The notes below the pieces were generated by a model. It ran no database searches. It saw only the letters and a list, made by a program, of their open reading frames with translations, and was not told where the DNA came from. A stretch of 64,000 nucleotides of DNA, taken from the NCBI RefSeq assembly GCF_020544405.1, contig NZ_CP065410.1, forward strand, positions 1,364,001 to 1,428,000. The letters run 5' to 3'. The position numbers were made by a program, and so were the translations under genes. This stretch comes from Pseudomonas sp. IAC-BECa141 (GTDB taxonomy: Bacteria > Pseudomonadota > Gammaproteobacteria > Pseudomonadales > Pseudomonadaceae). Position 1 is the first letter of the stretch, and the number at the start of each line of letters is the position of its first letter. Positions 1-8,244 of this stretch are shown here, in pieces.

Positions 1-171
1 CAGGTGACCCTGGAGTTCTCGAACACCACCAACCTGCCGGCGAAGATCTACGCCAACGAAGGCGTGGCGCAGATGCTGTTCCTTGAATCCGACGAGGAAT
101 GCGAAGTCTCCTACAAGGATCGCGCCGGCAAGTACCAGGGCCAGCGTGGCGTGACCTTGCCACGTACCTGA
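1..171 (+). CDS. dcd: dCTP deaminase, C-terminal part (5' end outside window)
   Basis: This is the last 56 residues of an open frame that enters the window already in progress and stops at TGA 169-171. The tail contains [22 protein letters not shown] and LPRT. That ending is characteristic of bacterial dCTP deaminase, the enzyme that deaminates dCTP to dUTP to supply thymidylate synthesis. The KYQGQ-G stretch closes the nucleotide-binding site in the trimeric family. The catalytic core lies upstream of the window, so completeness cannot be judged. Confidence 0.93.
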   Translation, partial: QVTLEFSNTTNLPAKIYANEGVAQMLFLESDEECEVSYKDRAGKYQGQRGVTLPRT

Positions 172-277
172 GCCGTCCATCCGGCAGTTACCGGGAATTC
201 TTCGGCGGGTAGACACTCTATGAGGTGTACTGCCCGATTCGCGGACAGCGAAACGGGCCTTCGCCGAGGAGTGCTCC

Positions 278-486
278 ATGAAGATCGATCCGCAAATCAC
301 TGCCGAACTGGCAAGGCTCGAGCCCAATCAGGTTGGCGTATTGGCCTGGTCCTTGTTGGCACACCCACCCATCGCCATGGCTGGCGGAATTCCTCACCAG
401 CCCGATCCCGATACCCCAACGAAGAACCGACCGAGCCCGGCGAGCCTACGTTGCCGGACAAACCGCCACCCGCGCCTGTCGCTTGA
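278..486 (+). pseudogene. Small Pseudomonas protein interrupted by an apparent 1-base frameshift
   Basis: The ATG at 278 follows GAGGAGTGCTCC and opens with MKIDPQITAELARLEPNQVG, which looks like a genuine small-protein N-terminus. Around 413-418 the frame runs GAT ACC CCA ACG and ends in an unlikely basic tail. Adding one C to the CCCC run at 414-417 restores PDTPNEEPTEPGEPTLPDKP and PPPAPVA, stopping at TGA 484-486. That acidic, proline-rich ending is what I recall of the Pseudomonas family. The function is unknown. The break could be a real deletion, a sequencing error or, less likely, recoding. Read without correction, the frame stops at 490 after 70 residues. Confidence 0.6.
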
Positions 487-494
487 TTGAATGT

Positions 495-541
495 ATGGCC
501 CGTCGGCTGAGTCCTGAGCAGGACTTCAGCCGACGGGCCAT
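495..541. terminator. Long perfect hairpin between converging genes
   Basis: ATGGCCCGTCGGCTGA at 495-510 pairs perfectly with TCAGCCGACGGGCCAT at 526-541. The 15-base interior contains GTCCTGAGCAGGAC, itself a palindrome, so the stem can extend further. It lies just after the small gene read rightward and overlaps the last codons of pdeM read leftward. A two-way terminator is the natural reading, although the T-tracts on either side are weak. Confidence 0.7.
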
Positions 542-1182
542 ATTTCGTTGTCGCCAATGACAAAGATCCGACAGCTGTCTTCCTTCTCCACCGGATAACC
601 GCCGGTGAAGGCCCCGAAGGCCGGCAGCAGACTGATGCGTTCTCCCAGCCTGAAACACGCCAGCCGCAAACGCTGACGCCCCTTGCCGTTCAACCGAAAG
701 ACCGGGTGTACGTGGCCTGCAAGGACGTGGCGTTCAGGGTGCGGTTCGGGTTCGTGCTGCAACGCGAAAGGCCCTAGCAACAGGGGTTCGGGCACCACTC
801 GAATGTTCAGGGTCTGCGGTGGATCACCGGCACGTTTATCGTGATTGCCGCGAATCAGCGTGATCGGCAGATCGGCGTGCCGCGCCCGCCATTGCGCCAA
901 TGCCTGCAAGGTGTCGGGAGCGTGGGAGCCAGGCCCGTGCAGAAAGTCCCCAAGAAAGATCAGTTGCCGACACGGCAGTTTCGCCAGCAACTGCTCGATC
1001 ACGGCGATGTTGCTCGCCGTGGTGCCCTGCGGCACCGGTTGCCCCAGACGCCGGTAAGCGGCAGCCTTGCCGAAATGCACATCAGCGATCAGCAACGCCT
1101 GTTGCGCCGGCCAGTACAGCGCCTTTTCCGGCAGCAACCAGAGGTCTTCGCCTGCCAGGCGCACAGGATAGGGCGCGTTCAT
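526..1182 (-). CDS. pdeM: Ligase-associated DNA repair endonuclease PdeM (metallophosphoesterase)
   Basis: This 218-residue calcineurin-like phosphoesterase has the metal-binding motifs in order: DVH (34-36), GDFLHG (78-83), GNHD (112-115) and GHVHP (156-160). This matches the ligase-associated PdeM/MPE family. As recalled, the Pseudomonas putida member is a Mn-dependent DNA endonuclease encoded with an Lhr-type helicase, an ATP-dependent ligase and an exonuclease. Its ATG shares one base with the stop of the upstream helicase gene (TGATG), so the two are probably translationally coupled. The C-terminal codons lie within the terminator-like hairpin. All metal ligands expected from the motifs are visible. 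Confidence 0.9.
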   Translation of the reverse strand: MNAPYPVRLAGEDLWLLPEKALYWPAQQALLIADVHFGKAAAYRRLGQPVPQGTTASNIAVIEQLLAKLPCRQLIFLGDFLHGPGSHAPDTLQALAQWRARHADLPITLIRGNHDKRAGDPPQTLNIRVVPEPLLLGPFALQHEPEPHPERHVLAGHVHPVFRLNGKGRQRLRLACFRLGERISLLPAFGAFTGGYPVEKEDSCRIFVIGDNEIWPVG

Positions 1183-3668
1183 CAGGATTGGCCCTTGTCG
1201 GCGGTTTTCTCCAGGTCGCCAACCATGCGGCGGATGCGGTCGGCGAGCTTTTCCGAACTCATGCTTTCGCGCATGCGCTCCACCAGCAATGGAAAGCCGA
1301 GCGGTGTGGGACGTTTGATCAGGTGCATGTCCAGTTTCATCCGGTTGACTCGCTCCAATGTCTGTTCCAGCCGACGAATATCCAGCTCTTCGCGCAGGAC
1401 CTCTTCCCCGGCCTGTGCCAGTAGCAGATTGTCGGCGTCGTATTGTTTGAACACTTCAAAGAACAGCCCGCTGGAGGCCTGCACCTGACGAGTGCTTTTC
1501 GGCGCACCGGGGTAACCGGCGAACACCAGACCGGCAATCCGGGCGATTTCCCGAAACCTGCGCAGCGCCAGTTCGCCCGCGTTGAGGCTGGCCAGCACAT
1601 CCCTCAATAAATCCTCGGGACTGAGCAGCGCGTCATCCAGTTGCACAGACCAGTCAACGGGCGTCGCGCTGAGCAATTCCAGGCCGTAATCGCTGACCGC
1701 AATCGAGAAGGTCACAGGCAGGCGCTGACTGACCCGCCACGCCAGCAGGCTGGCCAGTCCCAGATGCACCTGGCGTCCGGCGAACGGGTAGAGGAAAAGG
1801 TGCCAGCCTTCGCGGGATTTCAGCACTTCGGCCAGCAGATTGTTAACGGTCGGCAGGCCCGACCAGCGCAGCTGCGTTTCCAGCAACGGTCGCAACGCCT
1901 GCATTTCCGGGCCGGCAAACTCACCGTTTGCCGCCGCGCTGAACCGGCTGACCACCGCTTGCGCCAGTTCGCTGGACAGCGGCATACGCCCGCCATTCCA
2001 GCGCGGTACAGCGGCTTTTTTCGCCGTGCTGCGTTTGACGTAGGCAGTCATGTTTTCCACCCGCACCAACTCCAGCAAGCGCCCGGCGAACAAGAAGCCG
2101 TCGCCGGGTTTGAGGCGGGCGATAAAGCCCTCTTCAACGCTGCCCAGTTGCTTGCCGCCACCGCCCTTGCTCCAGAATTTCAAATGGATCGAAGCGTCGC
2201 TGACGATGGTGCCGACGCTCATCCGATGGCGGCGTGCCAGCCGCGCATCTGGGACGCGCCAGATCCCGTGCTCATCCGGTTCGACCCGGCGGTAATCCGG
2301 GTACGCCGTCAGCGACATCCCGCCGTGGCGTACGAACGCCAGCGCCCAGGCCCAGTCTGCACGTGTCAGGTCGCGATAGGCCCAGGCACCACGGACTTCC
2401 TCGTACAACTCATCGGGAATAAAGCCACCGCCCAGGGCCATGCTGACCAGATGCTGCACCAGCACATCCAGCGGTTTGTGCGGTGACAATCGAGGTTCGA
2501 TCCGCCGCTGTGCTACGGCATCACCAGCAGCAGCGGCTTCGATCAGTTCCAGGCTATGGGTCGGCACCAACGTTACCCGCGACGTTCGACCGGGCGCATG
2601 GCCCGAACGCCCGGCACGCTGCATCAGCCGCGCGACACCTTTGGCCGAACCAATCTGCAGCACCCGCTCCACTGGCAGGAAGTCCACCCCCAGATCCAGA
2701 CTCGACGTGCAGACCACGGCCTTGAGCTGACCATTCTTCAGCGCCTGCTCAACCCAGTCGCGAGTGTCGCGGGACAGAGAACTGTGATGCAAGGCGATCA
2801 ACCCGGCCCAGTCCGGCCGCGCTTCCAGCAAGGCCTGATACCAGATTTCCGATTGCGCCCGGGTATTGGTGAACACCAGGCTGCTGGCGCAGACGTCCAG
2901 TTCGGCGACCACCTGCGGCAACATCTTCAAACCGATATGTCCGGCCCAGGGAAAGCGTTCGATGGCCGGTGGGAGCAAGGTGTCGACCTTGAGCGACTTT
3001 TCGCTTTTCCCCTGAATGCTGATGCCACCGCCTTGTGGGATCAGTACCTGTTCGGCGTGGGATTGATTGCCGAGCGTCGCAGAAACACCCCAGACGATCA
3101 GTCCCGGGTGCCAGCGCCGCAACCGGGCGAGGGCCAGTTGCAGTTGGACGCCGCGCTTGTTGCCGAGCAATTCGTGCCATTCATCCACCACGACCATGCG
3201 CAGCGTCGAGAGCGCCGTTTGCGCGTCGGCGCGGGCGAGCATCAGGGTCAGGCTTTCCGGGGTGGTGATCAGCGTGGTGGGCAATCGCCGGTTCTGCCGG
3301 GCGCGTTCGCTGCTGCCGGTGTCGCCAGTGCGCAGGCCGACGCTCCAGGGAATCTGCAGATCGTCCAGCGGCGTTTGCAAGGCGCGCGCGGTGTCGGCGG
3401 CCAGCGCACGCATCGGCGTGATCCACAAAACAGTCAGCGGTTCGGCGGGCGGTGGACGTTTACGGGTGGTTTCGGCAACAGGCCTGGAGCGGGCAAAGCG
3501 ATTGAGCGCGGCAAACCACACCGCGTAGGTTTTACCGGCGCCGGTGCTGGCGTGCAACAGGCCGGACTCGCCACGTTTGACCGCCACCCACACCTGTTTT
3601 TGAAAGGCGAACGGCTTCCAGTCGCGGGCGCTGAACCAAAGTTTGGCGAAGTCGGTGGAAGTGCCCAT
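1182..3668 (-). CDS. Ligase-associated DEXH-box DNA helicase (Lhr-Core type)
   Basis: This is an 828-residue superfamily 2 helicase with Walker A ASTGAGKT near residues 40-47 and a DEWH box at 162-165. The later motifs [15 protein letters not shown] and QRAGRSGH are present. The following winged-helix and Lhr core domains fit the length of Lhr-Core proteins, which lack the long C-terminal extension of full Lhr. Family members are ATP-driven 3'-to-5' translocases. The gene is followed directly by pdeM with one shared base. The partner ligase and exonuclease lie about 4.6 kb further right, beyond an amino acid transporter operon. Confidence 0.9.
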   Translation of the reverse strand: MGTSTDFAKLWFSARDWKPFAFQKQVWVAVKRGESGLLHASTGAGKTYAVWFAALNRFARSRPVAETTRKRPPPAEPLTVLWITPMRALAADTARALQTPLDDLQIPWSVGLRTGDTGSSERARQNRRLPTTLITTPESLTLMLARADAQTALSTLRMVVVDEWHELLGNKRGVQLQLALARLRRWHPGLIVWGVSATLGNQSHAEQVLIPQGGGISIQGKSEKSLKVDTLLPPAIERFPWAGHIGLKMLPQVVAELDVCASSLVFTNTRAQSEIWYQALLEARPDWAGLIALHHSSLSRDTRDWVEQALKNGQLKAVVCTSSLDLGVDFLPVERVLQIGSAKGVARLMQRAGRSGHAPGRTSRVTLVPTHSLELIEAAAAGDAVAQRRIEPRLSPHKPLDVLVQHLVSMALGGGFIPDELYEEVRGAWAYRDLTRADWAWALAFVRHGGMSLTAYPDYRRVEPDEHGIWRVPDARLARRHRMSVGTIVSDASIHLKFWSKGGGGKQLGSVEEGFIARLKPGDGFLFAGRLLELVRVENMTAYVKRSTAKKAAVPRWNGGRMPLSSELAQAVVSRFSAAANGEFAGPEMQALRPLLETQLRWSGLPTVNNLLAEVLKSREGWHLFLYPFAGRQVHLGLASLLAWRVSQRLPVTFSIAVSDYGLELLSATPVDWSVQLDDALLSPEDLLRDVLASLNAGELALRRFREIARIAGLVFAGYPGAPKSTRQVQASSGLFFEVFKQYDADNLLLAQAGEEVLREELDIRRLEQTLERVNRMKLDMHLIKRPTPLGFPLLVERMRESMSSEKLADRIRRMVGDLEKTADKGQS

Positions 3669-3727
3669 GCCGGCGACGTGTGCTCTGAAAGTGTTCCTTC
3701 AGAGACCGCGCCGGCAGGGCAATAGTT

Positions 3728-4492
3728 TTACTTGAGATTGCCGCTGAGGAATTGCTTCAGGCGTTCGCTTTTCGGATTGCCCAGCACTTCTTCGGGCGCA
3801 CCTTCTTCTTCCACCAGCCCCTGGTGCAGAAACAGCACCTGGCTCGAGACCTTGCGCGCAAAGCTCATTTCATGGGTGACCATGATCATGGTCCGGCCTT
3901 CCTCGGCCAGGCCCTGGATCACCTTGAGCACTTCACCGACCAGTTCCGGGTCGAGTGCCGAAGTCGGTTCGTCGAACAGCATGACTTCCGGTTCCATGGC
4001 CAGCGCGCGGGCAATCGCCACCCGTTGTTGCTGGCCGCCGGAGAGGAACGCCGGGTACTGATCGGCCACCCGCGCCGGCAAACCGACCTTTTCCAGATAT
4101 CGCCGGGCGCGGTCGTCGGCTTCCTGTTTGCTGCAACCCAGCACCCGGCGCGGGGCCATGGTGATGTTTTCCAGCACGGTCATGTGGCTCCACAGATTGA
4201 AATGCTGGAACACCATCGCCAGGCGCGTGCGCAGGCGTTGCAGTTCATTGGGGTCGGCGACGTGCATGCCGTGGCGGTCGGTGACCATGCGGATCGCCTG
4301 GCCGTCGAGGCTCATCGCGCCGTCGTTGGGTTGTTCGAGAAAGTTGATGCAGCGCAAAAAGGTGCTTTTGCCCGAGCCGCTGGCGCCGATCAGGCTGATC
4401 ACGTCGCCGGTCTTGGCCTTGAGCGAGACGCCTTTGAGCACCTGATGGTCGCCATAGCTTTTGTGCAGGCCTTCAACGGTCAATTTGTACAT
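3728..4492 (-). CDS. Basic amino acid ABC transporter, ATP-binding subunit (HisP/AotP type)
   Basis: This 254-residue ABC ATPase has Walker [10 protein letters not shown] (36-44), a Q-loop, signature LSGGQQQR (150-157) and Walker B MLFDEP (171-176). The insert between the Q-loop and signature, plus the MYKL start, match the HisP/AotP group serving arginine, ornithine, lysine or histidine importers. It is last in a five-gene operon read leftward (binding protein, two permeases, AotO-like protein, ATPase). The order matches aotJQMOP of P. aeruginosa. The argR regulator that follows aotP there is absent; the next gene is the Lhr helicase. The exact substrate is inferred. Confidence 0.88.
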   Translation of the reverse strand: MYKLTVEGLHKSYGDHQVLKGVSLKAKTGDVISLIGASGSGKSTFLRCINFLEQPNDGAMSLDGQAIRMVTDRHGMHVADPNELQRLRTRLAMVFQHFNLWSHMTVLENITMAPRRVLGCSKQEADDRARRYLEKVGLPARVADQYPAFLSGGQQQRVAIARALAMEPEVMLFDEPTSALDPELVGEVLKVIQGLAEEGRTMIMVTHEMSFARKVSSQVLFLHQGLVEEEGAPEEVLGNPKSERLKQFLSGNLK

Positions 4493-4505
4493 GGAACAGG
4501 CATCC

Positions 4506-5624
4506 TCAAGGCGAAAGTAGATAGCCGCTGCGATAGGCTTCGGCGCCCGCGACGTGGGCGATCACCATCCCGGCGGTGGCCATGCGCCGCAGCGAGCGGG
4601 CATAGAGCAGACCGGAAGCGGTGCAATGGACTGGCGTGACCCGGTCGTTGATCGGGTCGATGATTTCGGCGATTTTCTGCCCGGCTTCCAGCCACTGGCC
4701 GGGTGTGGCGCTGTAGACCAGCAGGCCGCCGACGGGAGTGGCCACCGGTTCCACGCCGGCCAGAGGTGTGGCGGGATGTGGCAGTGCCGGCAAGGCTTTT
4801 GGTTCGCCGACGATGGCGCCGAAATGGATCAGGTAATCGATCAGCGCCTGGCAGTCGCCACTGGCCAGCGGATGGGTGACATCTCCCTGACCGCGCAACT
4901 CGACGGTGACCGAGAAACTGCCGAGCGGAATGTCGAAGTGTTCGCCGAAGCGCTCCTTCAATTGCCACCACAGCAGGGTGAAGCACTCATCGAACGACTG
5001 GCCGCCGGAGTCGGTGGCCAGCAGGCTCGCCTGGGATTCGATATAGCGCGCCAGCGGCTCGACCTGCGGCCAGGCCTCGGGCGTGGTGTAGAGGTGAACC
5101 ACGGATTCGAAATCGCAATGCAGGTCCAAAACCATGTCCGCATCGCAGGCCAGCCGTTGCAGGGTCAGGCGTTGGGATTGCAACTGAGTCGTGGCGGTGT
5201 GGCGGTCGAGGGCGTTGCGCAGGCTGGATCGGATCAATTCGAGGTTGCGCTGCGGGTCGTCGCTCAGTTGCGCTTCGATTTCGTTGCCGATTTCTTCGCT
5301 GAGGTCGACGAACCAGCGGTTGAAATTCTGCCCGCTCTCCAGCTCGTAGCGGCCCAGCGGCATATCCATCAGCACCTGTTCGAGGCCGATCGGGTTGGCC
5401 ACCGGCACCAGCACGATTTCGCTGCGCAGGCGCCCGGCGGCTTCCAGCTCCGCCAGACGCTGCTTGAGGTGCCAGGCCACGAGCATGCCGGGCAGTTCGT
5501 CGGCATGCAGCGAGGACTGGATGTAAATCTTGCCCTGAGCCTTGTCCGGGCCGAAGTGAAAGCTGTGAATCTGTCGTGCGGTCCCCGGCAGCGGGGCCAG
5601 CAGGTCGTGTATCTGGTGGCGCAT
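4506..5624 (-). CDS. AotO-like succinylglutamate desuccinylase/aspartoacylase family protein
   Basis: This 372-residue zinc-carboxypeptidase-fold protein carries [10 protein letters not shown] (zinc-binding H and E), NFNRWF and DLHCD, the usual AstE/aspartoacylase metal and substrate motifs. Its position between permease and ATPase genes matches aotO in the P. aeruginosa arginine/ornithine uptake operon. The molecular role of AotO-type proteins is not settled; hydrolysis of an N-acylated amino acid is plausible. The gene starts 13 bases after the permease stop and ends 13 bases before the ATPase start, so co-transcription is very likely. Confidence 0.82.
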   Translation of the reverse strand: MRHQIHDLLAPLPGTARQIHSFHFGPDKAQGKIYIQSSLHADELPGMLVAWHLKQRLAELEAAGRLRSEIVLVPVANPIGLEQVLMDMPLGRYELESGQNFNRWFVDLSEEIGNEIEAQLSDDPQRNLELIRSSLRNALDRHTATTQLQSQRLTLQRLACDADMVLDLHCDFESVVHLYTTPEAWPQVEPLARYIESQASLLATDSGGQSFDECFTLLWWQLKERFGEHFDIPLGSFSVTVELRGQGDVTHPLASGDCQALIDYLIHFGAIVGEPKALPALPHPATPLAGVEPVATPVGGLLVYSATPGQWLEAGQKIAEIIDPINDRVTPVHCTASGLLYARSLRRMATAGMVIAHVAGAEAYRSGYLLSP

Positions 5625-5636
5625 CTCAAAAGGGTC

Positions 5637-6347
5637 CTAGTGGGTCGGGCCGAGAAAGGCCAGCCATCGGCGTTCGGCAAGACGGAACAGGCCGACCAGC
5701 GCAAAGGTGATGGTCAGGTAGATCAGGGCGGCGATGCCGAACGACTGGAAGGTCAGGAAGGTCGCCGAGTTGGCGTCCCGCGCGACCTTGAGGATGTCGG
5801 GGATGGTCGCGGTAAAGGCCACGGTGGTCGAGTGCAGCATCAGGATCACTTCGTTGCTGTAGTACGGCAACGACCGGCGCAGCGCCGACGGCATGATGAC
5901 GTAGGCATAGAGTTTCCACCCGGTCAGCCCGTAAGCCTTGGCCGCTTCGACTTCGCCGTGGTTCATGCTGCGGATCGCCCCGGCGAATATCTCCGTGGTG
6001 TAGGCGCAGGTGTTCAGGGCGAAGGCCAGGATCGTGCAGTTCATCGCATCGCGGAAGAAACTGTCGAGCAGCGGTTGCGCGCGCACGGCGGCCAGGCTGT
6101 AGATCCCGGTGTAGCAGATCAGCAACTGGATATAGAGCGGCGTGCCACGGAACAGGTAGGTGTAGAACTGCACCGGCCAGCGGATGTAGAAGTGCGGCGA
6201 GACGCGGGCGATCGACAGCGGAATCGACACGATGAAACCGAAGAAGATCGACGCGCTGAGCAGCCACATCGTCATCGCAAGGCCAGTGATGTTCTGGCCG
6301 TCTGTATAAAGGAAGGCTTTCCAGTATTCCTGCAGAAGTTCGATCAT
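5637..6347 (-). CDS. Basic amino acid ABC transporter permease (HisM/AotM type)
   Basis: This 236-residue inner-membrane permease has several hydrophobic segments and the polar amino acid permease loop GEVEAAKAYGLTGWKLY, which docks on the ATPase. The AFTATIPDILKVARD stretch fits the HisM/AotM half of the heterodimer. Its ATG overlaps the stop of the preceding permease by four bases (ATGA), showing tight coupling. Together with the neighbouring permease it would form the channel of the importer. Confidence 0.87.
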   Translation of the reverse strand: MIELLQEYWKAFLYTDGQNITGLAMTMWLLSASIFFGFIVSIPLSIARVSPHFYIRWPVQFYTYLFRGTPLYIQLLICYTGIYSLAAVRAQPLLDSFFRDAMNCTILAFALNTCAYTTEIFAGAIRSMNHGEVEAAKAYGLTGWKLYAYVIMPSALRRSLPYYSNEVILMLHSTTVAFTATIPDILKVARDANSATFLTFQSFGIAALIYLTITFALVGLFRLAERRWLAFLGPTH

Positions 6348-7072
6348 CGTACGGCCTCCCGTGCACCGGCGGCGTAGCGGCGTTCGAGCCAGCGCAGAAT
6401 GAAGTTCGAGGCACTGGTGATCAGCAGGTAAATCAACGCGGCGAGAACCAGAAAATAGAACAGCTGATAGGTGCTCTTGCCGGCGTCCTGCGCGGCCTTG
6501 ACCAGATCGGCCAGGCCTATGATCGAGACCAGCGCGGTGGCCTTGAGCATCACCATCCAGTTATTACCGATGCCTGGCAGGGCGAAGCGCATCATTTGCG
6601 GGAACACCACGAAACGAAAGCGCTGGCCGCGCTTGAGACCATAGGCGGTGGCGGCTTCGACCTGACCGCGTGGCACGGCGAGAATCGCTCCGCGGAAGGT
6701 TTCAGTGAAGTACGCGCCATAAATGAAGCCCAGGGTCAGGACCCCGGCGCTGAACGGGTCGATCTCGATGTATTCCCATTCCAGGTAATCGGTGAGCGTC
6801 GTCAGCCAGGTTTGCAGGCTGTAGAAGATCAGCAGCATCAGCACCAGGTCCGGCACCCCGCGAATCAGCGTGGTGTAGATCTGGGCGGGCAGGCGCAGCA
6901 GTTTGACTTTTGACAGCTTGGCACTGGCGCCGAGCAGGCCGAGCAACACGGCCACCAGCAGCGACAACGCCGACAATTTGATGGTCATCCAGGTGCCTTC
7001 CAACAGCAGCGGGCCAAAGCCCTTGAGGCTGAAGGCGGAGAGCCCCAGATTTTGTAAGAGGTTTTCGAACAT
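6344..7072 (-). CDS. Basic amino acid ABC transporter permease (HisQ/AotQ type)
   Basis: This 242-residue membrane protein contains the permease coupling loop GQVEAATAYGLKRGQRF and the LIRGVPDLVLMLLIFY segment typical of the HisQ/AotQ partner. Hydrophobic stretches account for about five transmembrane helices. It follows the binding-protein gene after a 56-base gap that holds a terminator-like hairpin, so it is probably expressed at a lower level than the binding protein. Confidence 0.87.
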   Translation of the reverse strand: MFENLLQNLGLSAFSLKGFGPLLLEGTWMTIKLSALSLLVAVLLGLLGASAKLSKVKLLRLPAQIYTTLIRGVPDLVLMLLIFYSLQTWLTTLTDYLEWEYIEIDPFSAGVLTLGFIYGAYFTETFRGAILAVPRGQVEAATAYGLKRGQRFRFVVFPQMMRFALPGIGNNWMVMLKATALVSIIGLADLVKAAQDAGKSTYQLFYFLVLAALIYLLITSASNFILRWLERRYAAGAREAVR

Positions 7073-7093
7073 AAATCAGCAACCTGACTGAAT

Positions 7094-7122
7094 GAAAAAG
7101 GCGCCCATCGAGGATGGGCGCC
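7094..7122 (-). terminator. Hairpin between binding-protein and permease genes (partial terminator)
   Basis: GGCGCCCAT at 7100-7108 pairs with ATGGGCGCC at 7114-7122 around a 5-base loop. On the minus strand the stem is followed by a run of T (the AAAAA at 7095-7099). Placed just after the substrate-binding gene and before the permeases, it could stop part of the transcription or protect the upstream mRNA end. Confidence 0.7.
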
Positions 7123-7128
7123 GGGGCA

Positions 7129-7911
7129 TTATTTGCCGCTGTACAGATTCAGATCGCCAAAGTGTTTCTTTTGAATCTCGGCGTATTTGCCATCATCGTG
7201 TAACGCTTTGATACCTTTATCCAAAAGCGCTTTCAGCTCGGTGTTACCTTTCTTAATACCGACAGCGGTCTTGGCTGGCAGCAAGTGGTTGTCGACCGGC
7301 TCGCTGACAGCATAGTCGGCACCCTGTGGCGACTTCAGAAAGCCCAGTTCGGCCTGCAACATGTCCTGAATGCCCGCATCGAGACGGCCGGAAGTCAGAT
7401 CGGAATACACCTGATCCTGGTTCTGATAGGCCTGGGTTTTCACGCCGGCCTTGTCCAGCACGGCTTTGGCATAGGCTTCCTGGATGGTGCCTTGCTCGTA
7501 GCCGACGGTTTTGCCTTTCAGCGAAGCGACGTCGTTGGTGATGCCGGAACCCTTCTTCGACACGTAGGCAGTCGGGCCGGAGAACAGCTCGCTGGAGAAG
7601 TCGATGACTTTTTCACGGGCTTCGGTCACGGTCATCGACGAGATCACACCGTCGAATTTATTGGCCTTGAGGCCCGGAATCATGCCGTCGAAGTCACTTT
7701 CGACCCATTTGCACTTGACCTTCAACTCGGCGCAGATCGCGTTGCCCAGATCGATGTCGAAGCCAACCAGGCTGCCGTCTGCCGCTTTCGACTCGAACGG
7801 TGCGTAGGAAGGGTCAACGCCAAACCGCAGTTCTTTGTATTCCTTGGCCAGCGCGGAGCCGGCGGCCATGCACAACGCCAGTGCAGAAAGGGTCAGCAAT
7901 GCTTTTTTCAT
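7129..7911 (-). CDS. Basic amino acid ABC transporter, periplasmic binding protein (ArgT/HisJ/AotJ family)
   Basis: This 260-residue protein has a signal peptide (MKKALLTLSALALCMAAGSALA) followed by the family-3 solute-binding fold. Clear family segments are RFGVDPSYAPFESK, GFDIDLGNAIC, SSMTVTEAREKVIDFS and GYEQGT. This places it with the arginine/ornithine/lysine/histidine receptors. It is first in the operon and followed by a hairpin. Fluorescens-group strains often carry more than one such operon, and this copy lacks a linked argR, so it may be a paralogue of the classical aot system. Confidence 0.88.
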   Translation of the reverse strand: MKKALLTLSALALCMAAGSALAKEYKELRFGVDPSYAPFESKAADGSLVGFDIDLGNAICAELKVKCKWVESDFDGMIPGLKANKFDGVISSMTVTEAREKVIDFSSELFSGPTAYVSKKGSGITNDVASLKGKTVGYEQGTIQEAYAKAVLDKAGVKTQAYQNQDQVYSDLTSGRLDAGIQDMLQAELGFLKSPQGADYAVSEPVDNHLLPAKTAVGIKKGNTELKALLDKGIKALHDDGKYAEIQKKHFGDLNLYSGK

Positions 7912-8244
7912 TATTCAATCCCTAAGAACCAATATGAGCGCTTGTGGCGCGGAATGATTGTTACTGGAGCGCTTACGACTTATAGAAAGTAGCAATTTCC
8001 GAACCAGAGTCCCGAACAAGTGTTTTAAAAGGTGCAGGAAGTGCATGCCGGGGCCGGTCAGCGCACGAAAACGGGCGCGCCGCAAAAGCTGCACCAGGAT
8101 GGTTCAGGGGATCGTTCCCACGCTCTGCGTGGGAATGCAGCCCGGGACGCTCCGCGTCCCAAAGCGGACGCAGAGCGTCCATTGAGGCATTCCCACGCGG
8201 AGCGTGGGAACGATCGGGGTGAGGGGGAGTATCGGGGGAAGGAG
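7912..8244. other. 333-base gap: transporter promoter region plus REPIN
   Basis: No convincing gene is present. The left third should contain the promoter of the leftward amino acid transporter operon; I did not identify a clear -35/-10 pair. The right part (8110-8215) is a paired REP element lying beyond the stop of the leftward ligase gene. Confidence 0.6.
8110..8215. repeat. REPIN (two inverted REP elements)
   Basis: GATCGTTCCCACGCTCTGCG and TGGGAATGC open the element, and the reverse complement closes it at 8187-8215. The interior has a second inverted pair, GGGACGCTCCGCGTCCC and GGACGCAGAGCGTCC. Near-identical units occur at 11044, 13705, 19941, 53510 and 60487. Such doublets are non-autonomous elements spread by RAYT transposases; no RAYT gene lies in the window. 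Confidence 0.88.

Noticed and set aside
413..421. Programmed -1 frameshift at ACC CCA ACG
   Set aside because: The site lacks a canonical slippery heptamer and no downstream stimulatory structure is evident; a lost C is simpler.
4554..6377. A 607-codon plus-strand frame over the transporter operon
   Set aside because: It runs across three real minus-strand genes linked by overlaps; it has no motif of its own and no ribosome-binding site.
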